64,000 nt of DNA from Ordospora colligata OC4 (GCF_000803265.1 NW_014575400.1:147631-211630), one strand, 5' to 3'. Counted from the stretch's first letter, positions 1 to 9,291 are shown. Numbers and translations: made by a program. Notes: a model not told the origin generated them from the sequence alone.

Positions 1-282
1 GAGTTTAGGCACCCAGAGCCAATATTCAAAGGAGATACAAGCAGATCAACACTCAAGAAGATCCTTGAGATAGTCAAGGCCAACGAGGAAGAACTAATTG
101 AGCTTGGATGCCAGGATATTATGTTAAATCCCAAGGGATGCATCGGGATCAAAAGATACCTAGAAGATTATTTTGATGATCCAGGGATTCTGGATGTTTT
201 TGAGCGCACATTTGTGTTTTCTCCACACAGAAGATCCTCTGCAGACGAGCTTCTCAAAAGAAAGTTTTTTGAAGCAGTTTAG
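1..282 (+). CDS. Protein kinase, C-terminal fragment (CMGC-like), 5' end outside window
   Basis: An open frame runs from base 1 to a TAG at 282 and encodes the last 93 residues of a gene that begins upstream. The segment PIFKGDTSRSTLKKILEIV resembles the piece after kinase subdomain IX in CMGC kinases (CDK/GSK3/DYRK: 'PhFpG.s...qL..I'). The ending SPHRRSSADELLKRKFF matches the kinase subdomain XI signature with its invariant Arg and the final 'LL.H.FF'. The catalytic loop and nucleotide-binding lobe are not in the window, so neither activity nor subfamily can be judged. It converges with GFA1 across a 210-bp spacer in which I see nothing further. Confidence 0.6.
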   Translation, partial: EFRHPEPIFKGDTSRSTLKKILEIVKANEEELIELGCQDIMLNPKGCIGIKRYLEDYFDDPGILDVFERTFVFSPHRRSSADELLKRKFFEAV

Positions 283-492
283 CTCAAGCAAGGCGTTGTA
301 TTTTCCATTCACATTATATGCCTGATGATTCCAGGCAATCAATCAATCACGAATGACGGTGATCATGAATAAAAGCATATGTAATAGTAGTCTCATTACA
401 ATATCCATAAAAACAACTATAGAAAACAGGATTGCGAAGATATCACAAATCAGTTTATTTGCGAATCCATTCGATGCATGACATACTTTGGA

Positions 493-2484
493 CTATTCAA
501 CTGTTACTGACTTTGCCAGGCTTCTAGGAAAGTCTGGATCATATCCCTTTGCTACAGCAAGATGGTACGACAGAAGCTGAAGTGGAATGACAGCCAGCAC
601 ACCTTGAAGACAGTCAACTGTTTTGGGTATTTTGAGCACTTGATGCACAGAATAGTCATCAGCAACATCCTCAGTGCATATCACCATTGGATTCCCATTT
701 CTTGCACAAATCTGCTCCATTGCATTTCTGGCCTTATCATAGTTCAAATCATTTGCTGCAATGAATATTAACTCAAGTTTGTCATCAACAAGTGCAATTG
801 GACCGTGCTTAAGCTCACCTGCCGCCAAACCTTCTGAGTGAATATATGTGATTTCTTTGATTTTGAGTGCGCCCTCCAGGCATGTTGGATACTGATACCC
901 TCTGCCAAGTACTAGCATACTTGTGCAGTCTTTCATCTTTCCGTTCGCAATAGATCTTACTGATTCATTCAGCATCAATGTTTTGTCTATTTGTGAACTA
1001 ATGCTCTTAAGGCCTTCAATAATCTCCTTTCTTCTGTTTGTATGCAAAGGATTGCATTCACTGAGTTTTAGTGTGATTAGAACCAATGTAATGTACTGGG
1101 AGGTGTAAGCCTTTGTACTAGCAACACCAATCTCAGGACCGGCATTGATATGCACTCCACATGCAGTTTCCCTTGAGATTGTGCTTCCAATTGTATTTGT
1201 TATGCCTATACATAATGCATCATTTTTTAAACAATATCTCATTGCCATAGCACTATCTGCAGTCTCTCCACTCTGTGACATAATAAATACCGCATCATTG
1301 CTTGTTACAGGCGGCTTTCTGTCAAGAAAGTCAGTTGCCATTTCAACAGTAACAGGCACACCAACCAATTCCTCAAAAAGTGCTCTGCAGGAAAGACATG
1401 CATAATAACTAGTTCCGCATGCTATAAAAACAATTCTCTGTGCGCTTCGTATGGCATCGATGTAATCCTTCAGTCCATCCAAAAAAACACTATACCTGTC
1501 AAAATCAATTCTACCTGCCATTGTCCTTATAACCGAATCCTTTTGTTCGTTAATTTCTTTTATCATGTAGTGATCATACTCTCCTTTCATTATAGAGCTT
1601 AATTCCATATTTATTGTCTTTACTTCTCGTTCCTTTACTGTTGTATCGTGCTCCTTGGCAATCAATCTGTGTATCAGCACATTCCCATTTGATACGTGTG
1701 CAATGTCATTATCTTCCAGATAAACAATGTTTCTTGTGTGCTCTATCAATGCAGATGCATCAGATGAAACAAATACTTCCGAAGGCGTTGCTTCTCCTAA
1801 ACCTGAATTATCATAAGGATCATAAACAACTCTTATAGATTTTGGGATCGAGCCTTGCGCTAGTTTCAATCCAATTAAAACAGGTGATGACTTCCTAACA
1901 ATAACCATTTCATTTGGAAAGTATGAAGATACAAACACAAACGCAAATGCACCATCGCATTGCTTCGCAACATTCTTAATTACATCAACGAATGAAACAC
2001 ACTTATTATCTTTGCTCATCTGTATGTAAGTGTCCATTGCAAGTTTTGCTGCACATTCTGTATCTGTATTCGACTCAAAAATAAATCCTTTCTTCTCAAG
2101 ATCCACTCTAATTTCCTTATAGTTTGTTATAATTCCATTGTGGACAACAAGAAAGTGATTGTCTTTATCACTGCTCAGTGGGTGGCTATTTTCAACGGAC
2201 GGTTGTCCGTGTGTTGCCCACCTTGTGTGTGCAATTCCTGCATATCCTTGCACCTTTCTGCTTAGATTAATATTGCATTGTGTCTGCACTGCTTGAGCAA
2301 GGCATTCAACCTTCCCAACTGCCCTGATCCTTACGAGTTGAATGTCAGAGTCGTCAGTGATGCAGATACCAGCCGAATCGTATCCGCGATACTCTATGCG
2401 CCTTAATCCATTCACTAAAACATCGATAATTCGTTTCTTGCTCATTTCTGTGGCAAAACCTGCGTATCCAAATATCCCACACAT
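493..2484 (-). CDS. GFA1: Glutamine:fructose-6-phosphate amidotransferase
   Basis: Cytosolic enzyme making glucosamine-6-phosphate from fructose-6-phosphate and glutamine, the committed step toward UDP-GlcNAc and spore-wall chitin. The open frame extends five codons further upstream, but the start must be the Met at 2484 because the glutaminase nucleophile has to be Cys2 (MCGIFGYAG). The N-terminal class II glutaminase domain contains AHTRWATHG and VVHNGIITNY. Two SIS domains follow: the first with ACGTSYYA and SQSGET, the second with GRGYQYPTCLEGALKIKE and HSEGLAAGELKHGP. The typical C-terminal end PRSLAKSVTVE is present. At 663 aa it is full length for a fungal GFA1, with all key motifs intact. 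Confidence 0.96.
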   Translation of the reverse strand: MCGIFGYAGFATEMSKKRIIDVLVNGLRRIEYRGYDSAGICITDDSDIQLVRIRAVGKVECLAQAVQTQCNINLSRKVQGYAGIAHTRWATHGQPSVENSHPLSSDKDNHFLVVHNGIITNYKEIRVDLEKKGFIFESNTDTECAAKLAMDTYIQMSKDNKCVSFVDVIKNVAKQCDGAFAFVFVSSYFPNEMVIVRKSSPVLIGLKLAQGSIPKSIRVVYDPYDNSGLGEATPSEVFVSSDASALIEHTRNIVYLEDNDIAHVSNGNVLIHRLIAKEHDTTVKEREVKTINMELSSIMKGEYDHYMIKEINEQKDSVIRTMAGRIDFDRYSVFLDGLKDYIDAIRSAQRIVFIACGTSYYACLSCRALFEELVGVPVTVEMATDFLDRKPPVTSNDAVFIMSQSGETADSAMAMRYCLKNDALCIGITNTIGSTISRETACGVHINAGPEIGVASTKAYTSQYITLVLITLKLSECNPLHTNRRKEIIEGLKSISSQIDKTLMLNESVRSIANGKMKDCTSMLVLGRGYQYPTCLEGALKIKEITYIHSEGLAAGELKHGPIALVDDKLELIFIAANDLNYDKARNAMEQICARNGNPMVICTEDVADDYSVHQVLKIPKTVDCLQGVLAVIPLQLLSYHLAVAKGYDPDFPRSLAKSVTVE

Positions 2485-2617
2485 TGTTCTATGCGTCACA
2501 AATATTTTTATTTATACAAATGTTTTGATTGACATACATGTGCCTTAGTGCATCAGACCAGGTATTTAACAAACCCATCATACTTGATTTGACTCTTTTT
2601 TATTACCAAGCCATTGA

Positions 2618-3319
2618 ATGAGAATTGTAGTGAATGATAAGAAGCTGTTCAAGGCTGCACTGAAGTCTTTGTCGTGCAGGAAGGAAATCACAATTGATGC
2701 GATGCATAACAGAATGATTTTATCTTCACATGGATTTTCACATGCACAGTGTAGGTTTTACCTGTCAATTGATACACTTGGATCTGACATTCCATCTGAC
2801 TTGGATCATCTTGTGTTTACTGTGAATCCTTTTCATCTATTTGAAGGCATTTTACTGCTTGATGAGTATGACATAGTGATTGATGACAGTATGAAACTAA
2901 CAGACTTGAAAAGTACCATAATGATTCCATTTATTTCGACAGTAGTAAATGAATATGAGGATATGGGATTGCCTGTTACGAAGTGTGTGCTTACACCAAA
3001 GATTGCAAGCACACTTGGTATGCTAAGAGGCATAGTTGTTTATGAAGCAATAAATAGCAAGTTACTTGTCAAGAAGAGTACATGTGACGGTGTTGATGAG
3101 ATTGAGATTTGTAATACTGAGTTTCTAATGAATGGAGACCTGAAGTTCAAATGCAATAATGACTGGACAGATTTTCTTGATGCTTTTGAGGAGCATTCTG
3201 AGAGTGTAATGCTGACATTCAGCTCAAGCCTGCTATCAGTTCAGTTTTTACTCAAGAATCACACAGAAGGGTATTTGGAAATTCAAGTTCCTAGATTGAT
3301 TGTTGATCAAATAATGTAA
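2618..3319 (+). CDS. PCNA-fold sliding clamp subunit, Rad9-like
   Basis: A 233-aa protein with the layout of one sliding-clamp subunit. The opening MRIVVNDKKLFKAALKSLS followed by an 'ItIDAMHNRMILSS' strand pattern resembles the start of Rad9, where a helix follows 'Kalh.LSri'. Near the C-terminus NDWTDFLDAFEEHSESVMLTF fits the Rad9 segment 'FkaFL.fAE....v.L.F'. If correct, it belongs to the 9-1-1 DNA-damage checkpoint clamp in the nucleus. The long phosphorylated tail of fungal and animal Rad9 is missing. Hus1, Rad1 or a diverged PCNA-like protein are alternatives; the fold is better supported than the paralog assignment. It is divergently transcribed from GFA1. Confidence 0.5.
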   Translation: MRIVVNDKKLFKAALKSLSCRKEITIDAMHNRMILSSHGFSHAQCRFYLSIDTLGSDIPSDLDHLVFTVNPFHLFEGILLLDEYDIVIDDSMKLTDLKSTIMIPFISTVVNEYEDMGLPVTKCVLTPKIASTLGMLRGIVVYEAINSKLLVKKSTCDGVDEIEICNTEFLMNGDLKFKCNNDWTDFLDAFEEHSESVMLTFSSSLLSVQFLLKNHTEGYLEIQVPRLIVDQIM

Positions 3320-3381
3320 GCACGTAAAATGGGATCAGCAATAATTTTATAGCACGTTAAAGATGGCAGCCAAATACCCTA

Positions 3382-4170
3382 ATGGACACAAATACTGGAG
3401 AATGCAATATTGCAGAAGTTGATATATCTGAATGGGCAGCACAGAAGATAAAAGATGCGCTTGAGGCAAAAGGATATTGTGTTAATGAGATGAGTGTAAA
3501 TGTCAAGATGCACAGACAAGGCACAACGATCAGAATAGTGTATATAGTGAGTTTTGAATGTGTTAAAGATGGAGTAAGCTGTGGAGTGAAAGGATTCCAC
3601 AGTATATATGATGGAGCAGAAGGAATAGAGGACTTTGATTGGTTTGCAGAGTTCTTTGCAGAAATGGAAGCAGAAGCTGTACTGAGATATGGAAGTAATG
3701 TTGTTGATGAATGTATTGAAAGACAAAGTGAAAATAAGGTATGTCAAAGTATAAATACACCAGAGGCGAAGACCAAAAAGATGATTCATACTACAAGGAT
3801 AAATTGCGAAGCAGATGAAATTTGTGCGTTTCTATTAGACAAGCAATACATTTGTGTATGGGGTGTCGATGTTAGAGTTGATGATAATAAGGTAGTAATT
3901 GGGAATGTGACTATACAGAATCTTAAAGTTGAGAAGCAGCATGATGGAGCAATGTGTGTTACAATGTATTGGAAGTTTGATGGATGGAGCATGTTCTCTG
4001 ATGTCTCAGTTCATATTGAATCGAAAGATGGGATTAGCAAGGTAAGGGTCAAGCAGGAGCAGGTTCCAATCACAGCAGTCAAGAATGTTGAGACGTGGTG
4101 GCGAGAAGCGGCATTTTCACGGATTGCATTGAATTTTGGATTTTCGATTATGCCAGTTGAAGATGAATGA
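3382..4170 (+). CDS. AHA1: Activator of Hsp90 ATPase, Aha1-like co-chaperone
   Basis: A 262-aa protein with two parts. Residues about 10-120 resemble the Aha1 N-terminal domain (ISEWAAQKIKDAL, then paired strands and FDWFAEFFAEMEAEAV). Residues about 135-262 resemble the AHSA1 C-terminal domain, ending VETWWREAAFSRIALNFGF, which corresponds to the Aha1 'w......f..ik..FGyG' ending. Aha1 binds the middle domain of Hsp90 in the cytosol and stimulates its ATPase. It is shorter than yeast Aha1 (350 aa), as expected for a microsporidian. A CCC lies 4 bp before the start ATG. It is followed after 75 bp by the FAM72 gene on the same strand. Confidence 0.62.
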   Translation: MDTNTGECNIAEVDISEWAAQKIKDALEAKGYCVNEMSVNVKMHRQGTTIRIVYIVSFECVKDGVSCGVKGFHSIYDGAEGIEDFDWFAEFFAEMEAEAVLRYGSNVVDECIERQSENKVCQSINTPEAKTKKMIHTTRINCEADEICAFLLDKQYICVWGVDVRVDDNKVVIGNVTIQNLKVEKQHDGAMCVTMYWKFDGWSMFSDVSVHIESKDGISKVRVKQEQVPITAVKNVETWWREAAFSRIALNFGFSIMPVEDE

Positions 4171-4245
4171 GGATATGCACAAATGCAATAAAATATGGTG
4201 TTACAATAATGAATAAAAGGGTTGGATGCATGATTGAATTAAGAA

Positions 4246-4644
4246 ATGGATTGTGGAGATACAGAATATGTGATCAGGTGCTTTGGATGCTCAAGCATTG
4301 TGTGCCGCAGGGCAATGAGATCAATGCTTTTGTTGAATACCAAGATCAAGGTTTACTCAGCAAGCAGCTCTACAGAGTGTGTGCAATGTATTAGAGATGT
4401 ATATATGGCATACATGTGTAAGTGCATTGTGATTGATATCAGTTGCAAATGCTGCCGCATGGTGCTTGGATATTACATTGTCAGGCCATGCATTGAATGC
4501 ACAGCAGGCATCTGTAGTGGCCGTAGATGGATATTTGATACGAGCTCTGTAAAGCCTTCGGCTAGAAAGCCAGGATATATGATTCAGGCACATGAGCTGC
4601 AACACTTTAGCACCGATTACGATCATGAAATCAAAATAAGATGA
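4246..4644 (+). CDS. FAM72 family protein
   Basis: A 132-aa cysteine-rich protein. Its cysteine layout and linking residues follow FAM72. It has an N-terminal CFGCSSIVCRRAMRSMLL, matching the family's 'CkfC...L..RgMkavLL', and a CKCIVIDISCKCC segment matching 'CKCklkdIaClkC'. It then has GYYIVRPCIEC..GICSGRRWIF, matching 'GYHVivPC.sC....NNGHfWmF'. It probably folds around metal-bound cysteines. Human FAM72A binds the uracil glycosylase UNG2 and promotes its turnover; whether that applies here is unknown. An alternative frame beginning at 4167 overlaps it but has no family signature. The start is the first in-frame ATG. Confidence 0.7.
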   Translation: MDCGDTEYVIRCFGCSSIVCRRAMRSMLLLNTKIKVYSASSSTECVQCIRDVYMAYMCKCIVIDISCKCCRMVLGYYIVRPCIECTAGICSGRRWIFDTSSVKPSARKPGYMIQAHELQHFSTDYDHEIKIR

Positions 4645-4786
4645 TTAAAATGTTGGAACCAACCTAATTTATTACAGCATACAAGAGCTGTATGCAAATA
4701 CATTGAATAGTTATCTGGAGATCTGACACTGATCAGCCTAGGAACTGTTTTATGCAACCCTGATGCGTTTAATAAATATGCATTAT

Positions 4787-5794
4787 TCACCATTTCAATC
4801 TGATATAATACATCAATGCCATTAGCAATATAATCAACAGCACATTGCCAAGAACTATCATGATGAGAACAACCTCAAACTTCTCTACATTGCTTCTGTT
4901 TGTGTTTTCACTCAGAATCTCCAGAATTCCATTTATCACATCGCATCTTCTGTTTAATAGATCTGCTCTATGCTTGATGTCAAGATACCTCTTACATGTC
5001 TCATACAACGGAGAAAAAGCCGGATAGTCCCACACAAACTCAGGCTCATCAAGAATGTTTGATCCAAGATTCAGATTAAACCTCAGTCGATGTAGTTTAC
5101 CAATCATCTTTAGTATCTCTCTTCTGTTCTTACTGACCTTACCTTCACGCTCCATCTCTTCAGGAAACTCTTTGACATCTTCAATTGTGTTGTCAACAAG
5201 ATTCTCAAAGTAATCAAGCTTCACACTCTGTGCAATTGCAATAGAAACCACCATCTTACTAAAATGATTCTCAGAGTTCAGGTATATTATGTCGTTCATA
5301 ATAAATGGATTTTCAGTTATTCCATACTTGAATGACTCAACCTCAATGTCTGATGCCTCATATGGATTCTCCTCATGCTTGGACACAAGCTTAACTATCA
5401 TCGACTCCTGATTTGCATCCATTCCCCAGCAGACCACCACCCCATACTCATAGAAAAAGCAATCTAACCCTTCATCTCCCTCTCCCCCAAAGCTCATTCT
5501 TGTGTACAGGCATTCTCCAAAATACATCGAAACCTTACTGCAAAGTGAGTTCTTTTTCAGATACTTGTACAAGTTCTTGAGATCATAGTTATCTGCAGTG
5601 CAATATGCAGTCACACAAAACAGATTGGTGTCTGGTGCTACGTTTTCCTCTTTTGGCAGTACGTCTGGCTCAATCTTGAGAGAACATGCTTCCTTCAGTA
5701 AACGTAGTTCTATCCTGGCTTGCTTCCTACCTCCGGTGTTTGGCTCCCTATTTATATCTGTGAGATACACCTTTTGCTTGCTATAATCACTCAT
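4787..5794 (-). CDS. RMD1/Sif2-type (DUF155) membrane protein
   Basis: A 335-aa protein of the DUF155 family (yeast Rmd1, fission-yeast Sif2/Sif3, human RMND1). Diagnostic stretches are LFCVTAYCTADNYDLKNLYKYL, GLDCFFYEYGVVVCWGM and the helical C-terminal half with KNRREILKMIGKLHRLRFNLNL, which matches 'l....g.L..lR..inL.s..Ld.PefyWd'. One transmembrane helix lies at the extreme C-terminus (VVLIMIVLGNVLLIILLMALMYY), so the protein is tail-anchored with a short basic end. Family members act at vacuolar, ER or mitochondrial membranes, with unclear biochemistry. A CCC sits 5 bp before the ATG. The gene converges with the FAM72 gene. Confidence 0.75.
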   Translation of the reverse strand: MSDYSKQKVYLTDINREPNTGGRKQARIELRLLKEACSLKIEPDVLPKEENVAPDTNLFCVTAYCTADNYDLKNLYKYLKKNSLCSKVSMYFGECLYTRMSFGGEGDEGLDCFFYEYGVVVCWGMDANQESMIVKLVSKHEENPYEASDIEVESFKYGITENPFIMNDIIYLNSENHFSKMVVSIAIAQSVKLDYFENLVDNTIEDVKEFPEEMEREGKVSKNRREILKMIGKLHRLRFNLNLGSNILDEPEFVWDYPAFSPLYETCKRYLDIKHRADLLNRRCDVINGILEILSENTNRSNVEKFEVVLIMIVLGNVLLIILLMALMYYIRLKW

Positions 5795-5869
5795 AACTAC
5801 AGGGTTAAAAAATGGGTCTTCACATGAAGCCCCTTATGCATAAAACAAATGGATTATTCGGTTTATTAA

Positions 5870-6721
5870 CTATTGGCTAGAAAAATACTCGTTCACCTCC
5901 TTCTTGAACGCTGGCGACCGTTTTCTTGTACCTTGTGGCCTTGTGAAATATTTTGAAAGTTCAGTGCGCTTGAACATCCCTTGCGTCTCAAGAATCCTTA
6001 AATACTCTTGGATTATCATCTTCTCCCCACTCAGCTCCTCAACAAACTCCTCAATTGATTGAAGAATGGTCTTTGGTGCAACGCATGAGCATAGCGATTG
6101 AAAGCTCTTGAGAATGTATTTATCCATCTTTAGAAGCTCTTTAACTGCCTGGCAATCATCAAATCCGTTTATTCTAAGCAGTTCAATTGCATCGGATGAT
6201 CTGTCGTCTCCTGAACCAATCATGGTTCTAACCTGCTCCTCATAACTATCCTGTTTATCCTCAGTTGCTCCTGAATATATATCGTCATTCACACTGCAGC
6301 TTTTGTCAATGTCCTTTAGAATCATCCCACTCAGCTTTGATGTTTTTAATACTGATTGTCTTCCACATGCAAAGCACTCCATCATTAAGCCACTGTTTTC
6401 AACATAAAAGGTCTCTGGATTGTTGCAAAGTAGACACACAACAAACGCATCTATGTATGCATATATAAGCTCTTGAACTCTTGATGCGTCATATTTGCCG
6501 GTTATTGCATATCTTCCTGCAGTAACATCTGTTCTTGTTGCCAGTTCATAACTCACAAACTTCAAGATATGCATTGGCATCCTATTGAGTGATGCAGCAA
6601 TCTCATCAAGGTTAGTCACGAATGTCTTTGTGTTTCCTGGCTTTCCCTCATACTTCACGATTGCCCTGGGCATCTTGTATCGGTAGTACGTGTCATTTGC
6701 TGTTCTGATTATGTCAATCAT
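5870..6721 (-). CDS. TIF5: Translation initiation factor eIF5
   Basis: A 283-aa GTPase-activating factor for eIF2 in the 43S/48S initiation complex. The N-terminal domain starts with RYKMPRAIVKYEGKPGNTKT, matching the universal 'fYRYKMPr...KvEGkGNGiKT' and including the catalytic Arg near residue 14. A four-cysteine zinc-ribbon region follows (CLLCNNPE ... CFACGR). The C-terminal part, about residues 165-265, is a W2/MIF4G-type helical domain (LLRINGFDDCQAVKELLK, IEEFVEELSGEKMIIQEYL). It is shorter than yeast eIF5 (405 aa), having lost most of the acidic linker. It is divergently transcribed from SPB1 with only 73 bp between the start codons. Confidence 0.92.
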   Translation of the reverse strand: MIDIIRTANDTYYRYKMPRAIVKYEGKPGNTKTFVTNLDEIAASLNRMPMHILKFVSYELATRTDVTAGRYAITGKYDASRVQELIYAYIDAFVVCLLCNNPETFYVENSGLMMECFACGRQSVLKTSKLSGMILKDIDKSCSVNDDIYSGATEDKQDSYEEQVRTMIGSGDDRSSDAIELLRINGFDDCQAVKELLKMDKYILKSFQSLCSCVAPKTILQSIEEFVEELSGEKMIIQEYLRILETQGMFKRTELSKYFTRPQGTRKRSPAFKKEVNEYFSSQ

Positions 6722-6794
6722 AGCATAAATGGGGTTTGCAGAGCAAGTTTGGAAACTGCAATTTGTTCATAAATTTCAATGCAATTTTTTATTG
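6722..6794. promoter_or_regulatory. Shared promoter between TIF5 and SPB1
   Basis: These 73 bp separate two divergent start codons and must hold both promoters. CCC (minus strand) lies just before the TIF5 ATG, seen as GGG at about 6732-6734 on the plus strand. The part nearest SPB1 is T-rich. A longer SPB1 frame starts at 6729, but the family N-terminus places its start at 6795. Confidence 0.45.
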
Positions 6795-8468
6795 ATGGGG
6801 AAGAGCAATCAGATTGGAAAGGCAAGACTCGACAAGTATTACAATCTTGCAAAGGAAAAGGGATACAGGGCACGGTCTGCATTCAAGCTGATACAGATGA
6901 ACAGGAAGTATGGGTTTTTGGAGAATGCGCACATCTTGATTGATCTGTGTGCAGCGCCGGGGTCGTGGTCGCAAGTAGCTGCGCAGGAGATGCCGCTGCG
7001 CAAGAAGATTGTTGCAATAGATATTGAGCCAATAAAGTTTATTGGAGATGTTGAGACTGTGGTTGCAGACATAACAGGTGAGCATTGCAGGTCTGAATTA
7101 AAGAGGATTCTTGGGAATCACAAGGCAGACGTGATTCTGAACGATGGGGCGCCAAATGTGGGCACGTCGTGGGAGAACGATGCATTCAATCAGAATCTGC
7201 TTGTATTGCATTCTATAAAGCTAGCAAGCGAGTTTTTGAAGAAGGACGGTGTGTTTGTAACTAAGATCTTCCGTTCTCAAGACTACTTTTCTTTATTAGA
7301 TGTGATGTCTCGACTGTTCAATGTTGTTGAGACATCGAAGCCTCTGAGTTCAAGATTGCAGAGTGCAGAGATATTTCTGGTATGTATGGGGTTTGTTGGA
7401 GAAGAAGGAGTTGAATCTGGAATGCTTGAGCCGTCTGCAGTGTTCAAGGAAGAGAAGGAAGCTGGAGGATATGAAGATTTTAACTTCTATAAGAAGCTGA
7501 AGCTTACGGATTTTCTGATGGAAGACGATCCGCAGATACTATCTGGGATGTTTCTGAAGTATTCTGAGATTGTGATTGATGTGAGCAAGGAAACTGCGGA
7601 TAAGATCCTAGAGCCTGAGATGATTGAATTATTTAAGGATCTGAAGGTGCTTGGCAGGGGAGATGTACGAACAATAATGAAGAAAAGAAAGAACATATTG
7701 AAGATGGTAAGAGAGGGAAATATTGAAATTGAGGAACTAAACTTTTTAAAAGTAGAGAATGAAGAAGAGTCTGAGGAGGAGTTTGAAGAGAAGCAGAAGA
7801 GTGTTGAAGAGAAGATCGAGGAGATCCGTGCAGAGATGGATAAGAGGGCAAGGGCTGAAGATAGGAAAAGAAAGCAGGTTTATATAGAAGACAAGATGTG
7901 TTTTTTGAACGATAATGTTTTTGAGAAGCTTAGGATGATAAAGGAAAATACGGAGATGAAGGAAGAAGAGAATGATGTTGGGCAAAGCAGAGATATAGAA
8001 GTTAGCAGCTGTTCAGATAGTCTTGATCTTGATGAGGAGGAGATGATGTGTGTTGCAAGACTAAAGGAGAATCCGGATGCATTTATTGAGGACACGATTG
8101 ACAGAAACATCCGTGACCCAAATGAAAAGTTGCCAAATTATTTACGCGAGGATCAGGCGATGTTCTATTCAAGACGGTCTAAAGCAGATGAAACTCGAAT
8201 GACGAAGAAGGAGAAAGAGGCACTGATGAGGCGAAGAACACGTGCTGAAAGGCGAGCAGAGATATTCATGAAGGATCTTATTGTTGATGATTCAGAGGAG
8301 GAGGGAAAGATAGCAAAGAAGGTATATCGATCGTCATTCAAGAAGACCAAAGCGAAGCCGAGGATTGTATTTTCGAAGAAGAAGGGATGCGGAATACCGA
8401 GAGGAAAGGGAAGGCTTGTGATGCTAGACAAGCGAATGAAGAAGGACAAACGAGTCAAGAAGGCATAA
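6795..8468 (+). CDS. SPB1: Nucleolar rRNA 2'-O-methyltransferase Spb1
   Basis: A 557-aa protein acting on pre-60S rRNA (2'-O-methylation of the A-loop in yeast). The N-terminal FtsJ domain, residues 1-210, begins KARLDKYYNLAKEKGYRARSAFKL and contains the SAM motif LIDLCAAPGSWSQVA, the downstream VILNDGAPNVG and a KIFRSQDY lysine of the K-D-K-E set. The middle carries an acidic, coiled 'EEESEEEFEEKQK' region. The C-terminal Spb1 domain is basic, with MRRRTRAERRAE and a Lys-rich end. The start at the 23rd codon of the open frame was chosen because Spb1/FtsJ proteins begin immediately before this Lys-rich motif. Shorter than yeast Spb1 (841 aa) but complete in domains. Confidence 0.93.
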   Translation: MGKSNQIGKARLDKYYNLAKEKGYRARSAFKLIQMNRKYGFLENAHILIDLCAAPGSWSQVAAQEMPLRKKIVAIDIEPIKFIGDVETVVADITGEHCRSELKRILGNHKADVILNDGAPNVGTSWENDAFNQNLLVLHSIKLASEFLKKDGVFVTKIFRSQDYFSLLDVMSRLFNVVETSKPLSSRLQSAEIFLVCMGFVGEEGVESGMLEPSAVFKEEKEAGGYEDFNFYKKLKLTDFLMEDDPQILSGMFLKYSEIVIDVSKETADKILEPEMIELFKDLKVLGRGDVRTIMKKRKNILKMVREGNIEIEELNFLKVENEEESEEEFEEKQKSVEEKIEEIRAEMDKRARAEDRKRKQVYIEDKMCFLNDNVFEKLRMIKENTEMKEEENDVGQSRDIEVSSCSDSLDLDEEEMMCVARLKENPDAFIEDTIDRNIRDPNEKLPNYLREDQAMFYSRRSKADETRMTKKEKEALMRRRTRAERRAEIFMKDLIVDDSEEEGKIAKKVYRSSFKKTKAKPRIVFSKKKGCGIPRGKGRLVMLDKRMKKDKRVKKA

Positions 8469-8593
8469 GAGACTTTTGTGAATGACTGTTAGGAGTCCAT
8501 GGGAAAGCATACAGCTATAATATACATCGATAGGTATGCGCTATTATATGCTTGAAAAATTGATTGGATAATGAATTGCAATAGTAAGTAAAA

Positions 8594-8667
8594 TTATTCA
8601 ATCTCTTTACATAATGCAAAATAATTATATTGATAGTTAGATGACTTATTCGATCTCTTTACATAAT
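8594..8667. repeat. Pair of 22-nt direct repeats
   Basis: Two copies, 8594-8615 and 8646-8667, differ at one base and are spaced 52 bp apart start to start, in the AT-rich 257-bp spacer between the convergent SPB1 and VMA3 genes. Each contains ATCTCTTTACATAAT. The rest of the spacer shows no gene. Confidence 0.8.
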
Positions 8668-8725
8668 AGCAATTGAATAATAGCTGAATAAAGCCATTTA
8701 AGAATTCTTGTTTATTTCTGAAACA

Positions 8726-9190
8726 TTATGCCTTGCCTATGTTTGATGACATTGCCATTGCGCATACCAACCCAAGAAGGCCTGTCAACTCGCCAAAAAT
8801 AAAGACAAGGAAGAATGTCGTAAGGAACTTTGGCTGCAACGCTCTAACAACACATGCGTACTTTGCAGAGTGTCCTATTGAGTAAGCAGCTGCGCCCGAG
8901 GATACTCCATTGATTATACAGGCACTCAAAACAAGCAATCCGTCGCTAAGTGTTTCTACGTGTTTATCATAGACCATGAAATAAAGGATTACCGAGTACA
9001 TTGTTGGCGCAGTGATGAAGATGATTGGGATCAGTGAATATGTGGTGTTAACAGAATGCTCTGCAGCCTTACATATACCCTCCGTTCCGGAGATAAATCC
9101 CAATCCGCTTCCTATTGCAGAGATAGACACCATCAGTCCTGGCCCTATCTTTGAGATAATTAGGCTTAGTGTTTTTTCGTCTAGCTCCAT
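8726..9190 (-). CDS. VMA3: V-type H+-ATPase proteolipid subunit c
   Basis: A 154-aa hydrophobic protein with four transmembrane helices forming the proton-conducting ring of the vacuolar ATPase. Helix 1 has the Gly-rich GLMVSISAIGSGLGFISGTEG. The proton-carrying glutamate is in helix 4, in FGELTGLLGLVCAMAMS. The family length is about 160 aa, so it is complete. VMA11 or VMA16 paralogs are possible, but the single acidic residue in helix 4 and the short N-terminus fit subunit c. It acts in acidifying vacuole-like compartments, which in microsporidia would include the posterior vacuole (inference). Confidence 0.9.
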   Translation of the reverse strand: MELDEKTLSLIISKIGPGLMVSISAIGSGLGFISGTEGICKAAEHSVNTTYSLIPIIFITAPTMYSVILYFMVYDKHVETLSDGLLVLSACIINGVSSGAAAYSIGHSAKYACVVRALQPKFLTTFFLVFIFGELTGLLGLVCAMAMSSNIGKA

Positions 9191-9291
9191 GGCGTCCCTG
9201 TTTTATTTTGATAAATATTTTTGTAAACAAGTTTCTGAATGAAACACAATATGTTTTTACAATGCTCTAGATCATTACATGGGGATGCCCT

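Noticed and set aside
160..342. 60-aa minus-strand frame at the left end
   Set aside because: It lies antisense to the kinase C-terminus, whose plus-strand frame has clear family similarity; no motif of its own.
4167..4394. 75-aa plus-strand frame overlapping the FAM72 gene
   Set aside because: Different frame in the same DNA as the FAM72 cysteine framework, no recognisable domain.
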